Source: Gracilaria vermiculophylla (taxonomy: Eukaryota; Rhodophyta; Florideophyceae; Gracilariales; Gracilariaceae). From it: a DNA stretch of 64,000 bases. The stretch covers positions 2,227,038 to 2,291,037 of the forward strand of contig JAHNZQ020000308.1 in assembly GCA_019155205.2 (NCBI GenBank). Direction: 5' to 3'. The first letter of the stretch is position 1; the number at the start of each line of letters is the position of its first letter. The position numbers and the translations under genes are program-made. The notes under the pieces were generated by a model. The model was not told the origin of the DNA. It ran no database searches and saw nothing but the letters and a program-made list of their open reading frames with translations. This document shows positions 10,764-20,475 of this stretch, piece by piece.

Positions 10764-11231
10764 ATGGGCGGCTGCTTCGGTACTTTGGCGAAGGGAGCGC
10801 AAAAACCCGTGACTCAGTATGTGAACAACCAACGAAGAAAGGGCGGTTACTCTCATCATACGCACGGCTATCCGCATGGCGAAGAAGAGCAACATCACGA
10901 TGCCGACCACCAAAGCCATCACAGCAGCAGCCATCACAGCGGCAGCCACCACAGCAGCAGCCATCATAGCGGCAGCCATCACAGCAGCAGCCACCATAGC
11001 AGCAGCCACCATAGCAGCAGCCATCACAGCAGTAGCCAACACGATGGTAGCGAGCATGGAAGCGTGAGCAGCAGTGATCATGAAGAACACTTTCAAGAGG
11101 AAGAAGTTAATCAGTTGGGTGGCAATGATTATGAAAACGGAAATTACGATGATGGCGGATATGACTATGGTGGTTATGACGATGGGGGCTTTGATGATGG
11201 GGATTTTGACGATGGTGGGTATGATGAATGA
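10764..11231 (+). CDS. Histidine-rich repeat protein with MGGC acylation-type N-terminus
   Basis: A 155-residue protein; I chose ATG 10764 because the longer frame begins only at TTG. It starts MGGCFGTLAKG: Gly2 with a small residue at position 6 fits N-myristoylation, and Cys4 is a likely palmitoylation site, so the protein is probably tethered to the inner face of a membrane. Residues 52-91 are eight perfect pentads of the form HHSSS or HHSGS, preceded and followed by more His. The last ~45 residues are acidic and Tyr/Gly-rich (repeats like YDDGG, FDDGD). Clustered His-His pairs commonly bind Zn, Ni or Cu, so a metal buffer or sensor is a reasonable guess. No family is recognised. Function is inferred from composition only. 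Confidence 0.7.
   Translation: MGGCFGTLAKGAQKPVTQYVNNQRRKGGYSHHTHGYPHGEEEQHHDADHQSHHSSSHHSGSHHSSSHHSGSHHSSSHHSSSHHSSSHHSSSQHDGSEHGSVSSSDHEEHFQEEEVNQLGGNDYENGNYDDGGYDYGGYDDGGFDDGDFDDGGYDE
10917..11036 (+). repeat. Eight 15-bp coding repeats (HHSSS/HHSGS)
   Basis: Eight in-frame 15-bp units start at 10917, 10932, 10947, 10962, 10977, 10992, 11007 and 11022. Each encodes His-His-Ser-(Ser/Gly)-Ser. Synonymous changes (cac/cat) separate the units, so they are not all recent copies. Length variation between strains is likely. Confidence 0.95.
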
Positions 11232-14200
11232 TGAACAATTCTACACCGTGTGTCTGGTGTTGATGGCCGTGAGGTTGTTTTGGCTTCCATTATGTATATG
11301 CTCACATATTCGTGAACTTTGATTCTTTCAGAAGAAATTACAACGGTTGAAAGACATACTGATGTAATCCAACTCTCATCAAGTGTTCTACTGTAATCTT
11401 CCGTCTGATTTCAACATTTTTTCGAAAGAAGACTACATCACTATGCACAATAGCGACAGGGAGGTCCACGACTTCGAAATTTACCGTTCTTCTACTTTGT
11501 ACACATGGATTCTTCAAAAGCATGTTGCACCATTACGAATACCAGATACGGAGGTGTCCGACTTCTATGTTGTACCGTTTTCTTACCTTGATTATTCAAA
11601 CGAACGCTACGTTACTGTGTATACTTGCTAGGCGGAGGGACTCGACTTTTGCATCATATCATCCCTTTACCGTGTTCATTTTGATTTTAAAGACATTACA
11701 AACTTCACTGCCCAAATGAACAGTATATATGTGTTCTTTATGTCTGAAGGCAATGTGTTTTCATCGTTATCCCACGTCTGCTCGTGAATGTTGAGGGAAA
11801 CAGAAGACTTTTTGTCTGCCAAGACCACAAGACATGCTATATGCGTTGAATTCAAGAAAAACAAACATTATATCATTAGTTCTTTTGAGTTCGCGTAAAA
11901 CAGTTTTACTTTTCATTTCTTTCTTTTATGTTTCCGTGGAAGACACTCCATTCATGTATTTTTTAAATTCGCCTTTGATCCACGGACAGGATGATTTTTG
12001 ATAAGTGAAAAAGGTCTGGTATATTCGTGTACATTGATGATGACATCCGAAGTCCATAGCAGAAATCCTGAGACTGATGGCCGTAAGAAAATTCATAGCA
12101 GATACATGTCCATAACTACCTTTGTACTGTAAAGCGCTCCCCAAATATTGATTAGTCTAAATGGTCAGAATGATTGCTGAGAGGCCATATGGTTGTTACC
12201 CGAGAATGAAAGACTTTCCCACTTCTTCCCAAGGAAGGAAATTGTGTGTACTATCTTAAAAGATAAGGATTGTCCTTTGAATGTAAAAAAAAAATCTTTG
12301 TTTTCCGAGTGCTTGCAGAGCTTGCATTTAGAGGTCAAACAGTTTCTATGGTCGTGAAACATTTCTGAATTAAACTCCAAGTTCTGCCAACGAAAGATTG
12401 ACAGTTGACCAGTGGAGTCGGAGCAATCTCTTTCGACTAGTCCGCGAGAGACATTCTTCTTTCTCTCGAGCTTTAAAAAGGTTCCCTCTTTAAATGGATG
12501 CTTTCATATGCCACGCAGCCGTCAACATTGAACGAGTTTGAACCCTCCTGTTTCAGACTCTATCTTCTTTTTCGATATGCTTGTAAGTACACGTGACTGC
12601 TAGCCATATTTGGATTTGTTGGAAGAATGTTAAGTTGATTGATAGTCATTGATAGCACGGACAGTTCAGCCTACTTTAAGAGACCCGTGCCATGTTTGAG
12701 TGTTCCGTTAAGATACCGTTTAAGGTCTTGAGTTCATCATTTCAAAGTTCTTGTGCTAATGAAAGCTTGTTCACTTATTATCGTCACCAAAACTGCAAAA
12801 CAGTCTATTTGAAAAATAGAGTAAAGTCGTACAGTTTGACGTACTTTACATGGAGATCCAAAAAAGTAGCCCGCGCACAAGCTTTTAGGGCCACGAATAT
12901 CGTACAAAATAAAATGAATAAATTTGAGAAAACCACCTCTTTAGCATGGAGGATTCTTCCGTCGGAACCATTTTTCAGTTCCAGTTTAACTAGTATCGTG
13001 GTAGATTTGAACAAGAAAAGGCAGGCTCGTAAATGTGACTGACTAAACTTATTTTAAAATACCACTGACTTTCATTACTAGAAGGACAACAACACTTGAT
13101 AGTCACAGGAAATTTTCTGTTTCCACCTGAGCCACTAGCTTCAACCGGTCATGCATGTAGGGCGTAAACCCTCGCAAAATGAAGACTAAACTCCGGTGCT
13201 CAGCTATCTAGCATCTTTACTTGGATGTACCTATCTCATTCTTACAGACTCTGGAGCTCCGACTCGTGACTATTGGAACACGTCCGGCACGCGTCTCCCC
13301 AGATTTTTGGTAGAGATACGGAGCGTTCAGACGCATTTCCGTTACTAAAACGCACAGCGACCTGTCTGGCCTTAATGAAGAGAGACCAGACAGGCGGGGC
13401 CTCGGCTATTGTCCCATTATTGGTGTTTTGTAGGTTCTCTGCGCGCGCTGCACGCTCTCTTCGGCACCACTTCCCACAGTAAGGACTGCTCGACTCACGG
13501 CATGCCTGTAGCACGTCTACAAGATCTTCAACGTGGGCCATCCGCCCAAAGGTAACGTGCGACGCCTTATTTACAGGCAAGGTTGCAAACGATCATTGGA
13601 ATTTTTCATGACTACTAGGTTTTTGAAAAAGCGTGTTAACAATCTTCCACCAAATACCCGACTAACAAGCACTCAACACGTGCAAAACGCAAGGACGTCA
13701 TGGAACTCAACTAGTTGTTCCCGCATCAGTCCCTACATGACGTGTAAATGATATACATTCCACGCTTACAAATTCATGCTGGCTCCCATAGAAAGTCGTA
13801 CTTTGTGTGTCTTCATTATCTGGTTTCTCAACGCATTGTCATTACCTCCTGATGTGTAATATCTTTTTTTTCATGTGTTGCATGCCCACGATGGCACATG
13901 GCCGTAGAATCTCTAATACTTGTAGGATCAGACATTTGGCCACATTGGCAGTGGGGGCATTCTTTTGCCACTGTGCAGTTCAATTCGGGACACTCGGCAC
14001 CAATGTATATCAACAGTTCCACAGTCGGCAGCGTGAGAAATAAGTTCAACGGAAAAGACGGATGTCGACAGCTTTTCATCTACATATCTGATGCGGTGAT
14101 GCAAATGCCCAACTCCGCAGCGAAGAAACACTTTGTAATGGAGCACTATACTATTTCCTAATATCGCCAGTCGTGTAGTAGGGGGTACAAAGTTCCACAG

Positions 14201-14436
14201 TCGGCAGCGTGAGAAATAAGTTCAACGGAAAAGACGGATGTCGACAGCTTTTCATCTACATATCTGATGCGGTGATGCAAATGCCCAACTCCGCAGCGAA
14301 GAAACACTTTGTAATGGAGCACTATACTATTTCCTAATATCGCCAGTCGTGTAGTAGGGGGTACAACTAAATCTCGAGAGGTTTATGTGTGCAAGACTTC
14401 CCTCCAGAGTGCCATTACTCGTGAGCTTCACATCCT
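11232..14436. other. Intergenic region containing a tandem duplication
   Basis: A 3.2-kb AT-leaning region with no supportable gene. A Cys-rich short frame on the minus strand (13828-14079) has no known domain. The only clear structure is the 176-bp perfect tandem duplication at 14015-14366. Confidence 0.5.
14015..14366. repeat. Perfect tandem duplication, 2 x 176 bp
   Basis: The segment 14015-14190 is repeated immediately as 14191-14366. Both copies begin AGTTCCACAGTCGGCAGCG and end GTAGTAGGGGGTACAA, and I see no difference between them. The repeat ends 70 bp from the 3' end of the GMC oxidoreductase gene. The identity points to a very recent duplication or an assembly artefact. Confidence 0.92.
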
Positions 14437-16263
14437 TCATGAGCAGTTTCCGAAACAACGTTCACGACCGTGCTCAGGTGCCTCCGATCTAATTACGCGT
14501 GCCATGTATTCGGCGAGCATCAACACAGAAGCCGCCGGGCCCGACGAGCGCGGCATGGTTTTTAGAGACGAAGCGTCCACAACTCTCAACCCGAGAGTGC
14601 CCTTCACTCTGAGATCCCCGTCAAGCACGTCGCCCACACCACAGCATCCCACGAAATGAGAGCCCGTGTTTGCTGTGCTACGAATGTATTCTTCATCCAC
14701 TATGCCGTTAGCAGGCTGTGTTAATGTCATGTTGAATTCTTCAGGAAAGCTGTTGTGAATGTTGATAGCGCTTTGCAAACATCTTTGAAGCCGCCGAACA
14801 TCTTCAACGTCCCGCAACAAATTAAGCTTTACCTTCGGCGTGCTGAACGGGTCAGCATCTCGAATGCGTAGTGTTCCCGTATTGTTCGTGTTGTGGAAAC
14901 AATTTGTTCGCAGTTCAGGCGCCCCTGGGAAGAATGGTACAAAAGCAGAGTTGAAGTAACCATCCTCTCCCACACGTCCATTAGAAGCCGTGACTGGAGT
15001 TCCCAACACTCCACCCATACCCATCTCCCAAATTTCACGTTGCTGAGCAGAATTGACCAATGTTACATTGTTTACTTCTTCGTCAGGCACGCCTGTATAC
15101 GTGGATGAAACTGCCGCATTGGCCCGCCCCACACATTGTTCACCCACCGGCAGGTCGAGCACTTGTTCGATTCCGGCCGCGTCTAGGGTTGCTTTCGGTC
15201 CAATTCCTGACAACTGCAATAGTTGAGCTGAACCGTATGGCCCGGCCGCAAGTATGATCTGGCGGCGAGCTTTGTGTATCATTGTGACGTTTCGATTCAC
15301 CGAATCGATGGACTTGACAGCCACAGCGATGCGTCTTCCATCCCGTTTAACGCGAGAAAACATAATTTTAGAGGCTGTCTGCGACTGCATGAGCTTCAGA
15401 TTCTGCGCGCAAAACGTTTCTCGAACCGGTTCTAAATACGCAGCGCATGCGTCGTTGCGGCGAAACTCGTCGTTGATGTTCATAAAGTTCTGCCATGCGG
15501 ATCTCGGTGGCTGTTGAAAAGGGTCGTCATTCCGTTCAAAACCGGCGCGATTGCTTGCGTCGATATAGTCCTGAGCGTACTGCAGTGGACGAGCGGGAGT
15601 TGAGTATGCAATCTTTTCGTACGCCTTTCGGTAATACGTATCAGCGCTTTCCGTGTCGAGACCGTTGATGTTCCACGTCTCCACGGTGCCTGGAAGCGGC
15701 ACTGTCCATTGCATGCCGTTTATGGACGAAGAACCACCCAGAGTTATGCCAGTAAGCACGGTCGTAGAACGCCCTTGTAGACCTTCATCAGGCTCTGAAC
15801 CGTAGGCTTCAGTAGCAGAACGATCGGACCACAAGTTAAACAGCATTCTTGGTGCCCTGACCAAAAAATCGGTTTCCTCTGACCGAGGTAGACCTCGTTC
15901 CAGGAGCAAAACCTTTCGCTGCGGAAAGGCAGAACACAAGCGAGACGCCAAAACACAGCCAGAAGTTCCGGCTCCTACAATGACATAATCCCAAGCTCCC
16001 CGAGTTGAAGGCGCGGCTGCTGAACGACCAGAAAGCACGAATGCAAGCGTCAGAACCAGAGCTATCATGATGACGACGGCGATAACCACAAGCAGAACGA
16101 AGCCCGTGCTCCGCCTCGGACGCAAGATATACCACAGGGAGCGAGGGACTCGCTCGATGTGCGGATCAAATGGAGGTTGTGATGTAGCGGATTCATGGGG
16201 TGGTGTCGTGTAGGAGGATGTATTGGGCGGTGGGGACGAGGCGTTGGTGGCATCTCCACGCAT
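14437..16263 (-). CDS. Membrane-anchored GMC-family FAD oxidoreductase
   Basis: A 608-residue protein from ATG 16263; the frame continues upstream only through a TTG. A Pro/Ser/Thr-rich cytosolic stretch (1-50) is followed by one transmembrane helix (about 55-77), then the GMC fold. The FAD-binding Rossmann motif is GAGTSGCVLASRL. The second dinucleotide-site motif is GGSSSINGMQW, and GMC signature 2 is visible in AAGPYGSAQLLQLSGIGP. The C-terminal substrate domain has SHFVGCCGVGD and LRVVDASSL. GMC enzymes oxidise alcohols, sugars, choline or fatty-acid derivatives using FAD. The first catalytic His (in SHFVG) is present. The second position, normally Asn or His in the GNTNAP-like motif, aligns with Ala in SSGPAAS. 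The single anchor suggests a type II protein of the plasma membrane or secretory path. Substrate unknown. Confidence 0.9.
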   Translation of the reverse strand: MRGDATNASSPPPNTSSYTTPPHESATSQPPFDPHIERVPRSLWYILRPRRSTGFVLLVVIAVVIMIALVLTLAFVLSGRSAAAPSTRGAWDYVIVGAGTSGCVLASRLCSAFPQRKVLLLERGLPRSEETDFLVRAPRMLFNLWSDRSATEAYGSEPDEGLQGRSTTVLTGITLGGSSSINGMQWTVPLPGTVETWNINGLDTESADTYYRKAYEKIAYSTPARPLQYAQDYIDASNRAGFERNDDPFQQPPRSAWQNFMNINDEFRRNDACAAYLEPVRETFCAQNLKLMQSQTASKIMFSRVKRDGRRIAVAVKSIDSVNRNVTMIHKARRQIILAAGPYGSAQLLQLSGIGPKATLDAAGIEQVLDLPVGEQCVGRANAAVSSTYTGVPDEEVNNVTLVNSAQQREIWEMGMGGVLGTPVTASNGRVGEDGYFNSAFVPFFPGAPELRTNCFHNTNNTGTLRIRDADPFSTPKVKLNLLRDVEDVRRLQRCLQSAINIHNSFPEEFNMTLTQPANGIVDEEYIRSTANTGSHFVGCCGVGDVLDGDLRVKGTLGLRVVDASSLKTMPRSSGPAASVLMLAEYMARVIRSEAPEHGRERCFGNCS

Positions 16264-17120
16264 GAAATGAGTGTCGGGATACGTTAAAGACGTTTTAATA
16301 ACACCAGGGGCACTTGAGCACACCGTATACAATGTAACCAATCCTACCAAATTGGAACCTGCGAGCAATATTAGTCATACATTAGCTCATGAGCTGCATA
16401 CTGTAGCCCTACGTTGACGAAGCGTCAGGCTGTATTATGCTTGTAATGCAGCGCAAGAAGTTGGAGCGTAGAAAGTGATGGTCCTTGTCCATCGAATACG
16501 TCGGTACGGATACTTAGAGCAGCACATACCTTAGATGTAAAGTACCACGCATGTCAGAAGGACTGCAACGCAACTAGGATCACACCTCAAACCGGTGGTG
16601 TGCCACATTCTTTAGATCCATGGATAATCTGAACCCACGTCTGGCGACGTGGCGACTCCTCAAAACGCAACGCTCTGCACTTGGTCGATGTTCCAACGGC
16701 GTTGTTGCCCCTCTTTGCGGCCGGCAGAAGTTTGCACACCATGAAGGCTACTAGAGTGCCATCGCATTGCTGTACTCAACTCACGACACACCACACTTTC
16801 AGCACCGCAGATTCCTTTGGGCTTCAGACCACGCCGTTTTCCGCTGCCACCGATGCCTCTCTGGTATAAAATCCGTGAGTCGTTAAAACATCCGCTGCAT
16901 GGGCCAGTGTTTCATGGAAATCGTTAAAATGCCGTTCGTGACGCGGTGGTAGATGAGCCTTGTGGTTTCACGGAAGGCGTGGTGTGACGCTACCGACCCA
17001 TCGCCCGACTCAAAGACAAACTTTTTCAAACATAAGCGACACATTTCAAACTGTGACAACTTTTATTAATTTAAAAACAAATCATATGCGTACGCTCAAG
17101 GCATTGCTTGCGCACTAGCC
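16264..17120. other. Intergenic region with an unexplained plus-strand TATA box
   Basis: No gene seen. A clean TATAAAA lies at 16865-16871 on the plus strand, but no plus-strand coding region follows before the cupin gene, which is on the minus strand. Confidence 0.45.
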
Positions 17121-17633
17121 TCAGAGATTCGCCGGCACAAGTCCAGGATCGGCCGAGTTAAACGTGGAAAGAAATTCGCAATCCTCATGACTGATACAGA
17201 CAGTCTCATGAATAAGCCCCTGTGGAAACACGGTGGACTCCCCGGCGTGAAGCACATTGGAGACCAATCGCGGATTCAACCCCTCAAACTTGAACGTTAC
17301 GCGGAACTTTCCTCGCAGCGCGTTTAGCACTTCGGTTCCCCTCGGGTGATAGTGAGGGATGAAAACCTGTCTGGCCTTGAGAGTCACCCTCACGATCTGT
17401 GTCTGTACGTCCTGCGCACCGAGAGCTGGGAAATTCGTTACATCCGCGATTCTTGCGCGGAAGCTGGGGTTGTTAAGGATGATACCGTCTTCCGGGTTGA
17501 TGCGAAAGTCTTTGTCAGCCAGTTTAGAACGGATTTCGCTGTTGGTCTGCGTCAAGAAGCTGGGGATTGATCCCAAAGCCGCGGTGAAGAATCCAAACAC
17601 GGACACCAAAGTCAAAGCGGTGGCTCTCTTCAT
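17121..17633 (-). CDS. Secreted germin-like cupin
   Basis: A 170-residue protein with a signal peptide (residues 1-21, hydrophobic core TALTLVSVFGFFTAAL) and one cupin barrel. The metal-binding motif is IPHYHPRGTEVLN with ligands His94, His96 and Glu101. The second cupin motif follows (FPQGLIHETVCISHEDCEF) with His142 as fourth ligand. This is the germin/germin-like pattern; members bind manganese and act as oxalate oxidase or superoxide dismutase, or are structural wall proteins. Cys146 and Cys152 could form a disulfide. Length is slightly short for plant germins (about 200-220). The protein is most likely extracellular or in the cell wall. A strong TATA box lies 109 bp upstream. Enzyme activity cannot be predicted from the sequence. 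Confidence 0.88.
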   Translation of the reverse strand: MKRATALTLVSVFGFFTAALGSIPSFLTQTNSEIRSKLADKDFRINPEDGIILNNPSFRARIADVTNFPALGAQDVQTQIVRVTLKARQVFIPHYHPRGTEVLNALRGKFRVTFKFEGLNPRLVSNVLHAGESTVFPQGLIHETVCISHEDCEFLSTFNSADPGLVPANL

Positions 17634-17741
17634 GATTTGTGAGCGGTTGAGATAAAGCTAGCCTTTTGTTGATGCAGAGGTGAAACTTAGTTCGTTGGTG
17701 AGTAGAAGAGAGAGAAGGTCACCGCTGCAGACTCGGCTGCT

Positions 17742-17749
17742 TTTATATA
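17742..17749 (-). promoter_or_regulatory. TATA box of the cupin gene
   Basis: Minus-strand TATATAAA, 109 bp upstream of the ATG at 17633. Confidence 0.65.
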
Positions 17750-18212
17750 CTGCTGGCGAACCAAAATTGTCGAAGCTTCCGTCCCAGACAGAGAGGACCA
17801 TTGATGAGCGGTGAAGGCACCGACACTGTGGGGGCAGGAAGTAAATATCAATTCAGGTGGGCCTTTTGATTCTTGGTAGAAGCCGTACTGGAGAAGGTGA
17901 TGTCAAAGGTACGCTAAAAGAAAACATCACACGAGCGCATGATGAGTATCTGGTACGATGCCATCAAGGAGAGAGCCTCATGCTGCAAGCATTCAGTCTA
18001 TTCAAAAGGCTCGCTCTGATGCCGCTGTAATCACGGCTCCTCCCTCCCGGCACGAGGGACAAGGGTTTAGACTTCAGTTTACACTTTAAACCCCACAATG
18101 CGGAAAACTCGTGGCGGTTTACAAGGGCAGGGCCGGCGGCATGGAACATGGATGGGGGCGACGGTCTGCGACACGGTCTTGATAGAAGCCAAAGGCGGCC
18201 CGCAAAGAGAAT

Positions 18213-18288
18213 GGTCCTCTGACAATCCTCAATTCTGTGTGCACGTGAACGGTCCTCTGACAATCCTCACTGCTGTGTGCACGTGAAT
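18213..18288. repeat. Tandem repeat, 2 x 38 bp, each with a CACGTG palindrome
   Basis: Two units start GGTCCTCTGACAATCCTCA at 18213 and 18251 and end with GTGTGCACGTGAA followed by C or T. They differ at only a few positions. Each contains GCACGTG, the E-box/G-box core bound by bHLH and bZIP factors. The site lies about 580 bp upstream of the cupin gene start. Confidence 0.8.
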
Positions 18289-20475
18289 ACGTGTACTTCG
18301 GCACAATGCCACCGGATGCTGTCCGAGAGAAAAGCGACTTTTGGTCCGCAACGTTTGCTACTCTTTGTAGAATAGCTTTTCTGCAATTTCAAAAGTTTTG
18401 TTGAGATATGCGACGAAAAGAGTAACATGCTCTCAGCTTTACGTTGTGTCAAAAGAGCACAATGGCAAATGCAGTGGAATACTCAAAACACTTATTTTGT
18501 GAACAAACGAGTGTTGAAAATTATATTCAAAAATTTATAGCAAAGAGGATTTGTTCTCTGTGTGCGTGTTTTCGGGTTGCATCACTACCGGAAGCCCGTT
18601 TTGGATGAAAACCCTGAAGTTCCAGACCTTCGTTGTAGCTTTCAGATGCCTTTTACTGGTTTAAGTATAGTCCAAAGTCCAAGATGATATGCCTACAACA
18701 TTTACATGAGCATCTCTTGTTGGATCTACGGACAAAAAATAAAACGATGTAATTTCTCCGCGCCTTCCTGTTTATTCTGAGTTTCGGACGTGTTGGGTGT
18801 TGTTCTGAAGTCCCGCATAGCTCGTGACCAGCTTATGCGTTTCAGCTCATTCAGGTTTAATCGAAGGTTTGAGAGCTAGTTGCAAACGTAAAAAAATTTT
18901 ACGGTCGGCAAGATTGGCCATTGCGTACTTTCGAAGTGGGGTGTTGCAAATTTATGTCGTCGGGTAAACCATAGTCCATGATGCGTACTTTTCTCCATTC
19001 AGTACTATGCAGAAACGGTACAATTCTATCGTATACACATCGTATTTTCACAACGGAACACTGCTATTCCAACAAACAACGGCAGCCGCTCTGATCCTCG
19101 CGTTGCCCGCTTTGAAGCCAAAATCACCGCCTGATGAACCAATTCCATCCAATGTAATCCACTCACCAAAAAAATACACTCTATCCTTACGGAAGGAAGT
19201 AAATCCTCTTTCTGGCTGCAACTCTAGAGTCGCGGCTCATGAGCCCAAATTCCAACTGTGGGTCTCACCGCTTACTGCCCGCCCGTTATCTGCTTCTCTG
19301 TACTGTTTATAGATTGCTGCCTTTTTAAATCCATTTTAGAAGCCAAATTCAGAGTGTTTACAACATTGCACATGACTCTGATGGGAGGAAAACAATTCCC
19401 ATGGAAAGTGATTTCAGACCATACTATATCAGATAATACGATAAAATGACCAGCATCAGTATGATTATAGTGGGCCCAATGAACGAGCTCCAAAATGGAG
19501 ATAAGTAATCAAGCCGGCTCTCGAGAGACAACTTGTGACTGCATCTCACTGTACAACTGCGAGGGACGTACAAACTTCAGTTTGCTCGTGAGGTTCACGA
19601 CGTGCGGAAAACTTGCGGGTGTTGGTGGAGAGGAATCATCGATAAGGAGAAGCTCATGAAGCGCGCTGGGGGAGAGGAAAATGAGTAATTGTCATTCACT
19701 CACGACGCAAATGCAGAACAGAACACCAAAACGAATCGCGTGAACAATTTGCATACGAACATCACATAACGCTTCACTGCATATCGACCTCGAAAGTGCA
19801 CTAATTACTCTCTGACTAATGGTTGGTACTCATATCAAACTTCAACGCCTTGTCGATAACAATATCTGGGCCTTCAGTGACATACATCAGCAGAACTTTT
19901 CTGCTTACACAAAGGAGATAACTACCACGAATAGGACTAATGTTACTACAGTCTTCGAGCGGACTGATGACCAGGACAGAGAACCGATCGTCCTGTGCCT
20001 TCTTATATCTGAACGATCGATGACCATGGTCGTGCAGGTTTAAACAACACCGATTAAACCTAAATTTGCATTACCATCTCACTTGCGAGGCAAGCAAGTG
20101 CTCTGCTGTCGCACCCATAAACCATCATGATGACGAGGATTGCGTTCGCGACCAGTAATCACAAACGTACTTTGATTCACAATACTCAAAGTAACTACAT
20201 CAATAAATCTGTATGTAACTTCCTGCATTCCCCGAGGCGTGCTTCATTCATACGCTTTTTTCATTCAGTTGGATGAGAATCAATGGGCAGCTTGTTGAAG
20301 CCAATCATTCATAGACCTCATAGCGCCACAGAACCTACAGACACAAAATAAGCATGGGGTATGTGCTGCATACATGCATAGATCAAGTTGAAGTTCATTG
20401 GCAAAATACAAATCGCAGCTAGCAATCCCCATCAAGCTATTACATATACTATATACAAAACATCTTCGCACGACA

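Larger units (their letters stand above)
17634..20475. other. Long intergenic region
   Basis: A 2.8-kb stretch with no supportable gene. It holds a 38-bp tandem repeat carrying CACGTG (18213-18288). The rest is AT-rich sequence with scattered short frames. Confidence 0.5.

Noticed and set aside
13828..14079. Cys-rich minus-strand frame (CPHCQCGQ)
   Set aside because: Overlaps the tandem duplication, no known finger pattern, no start context.
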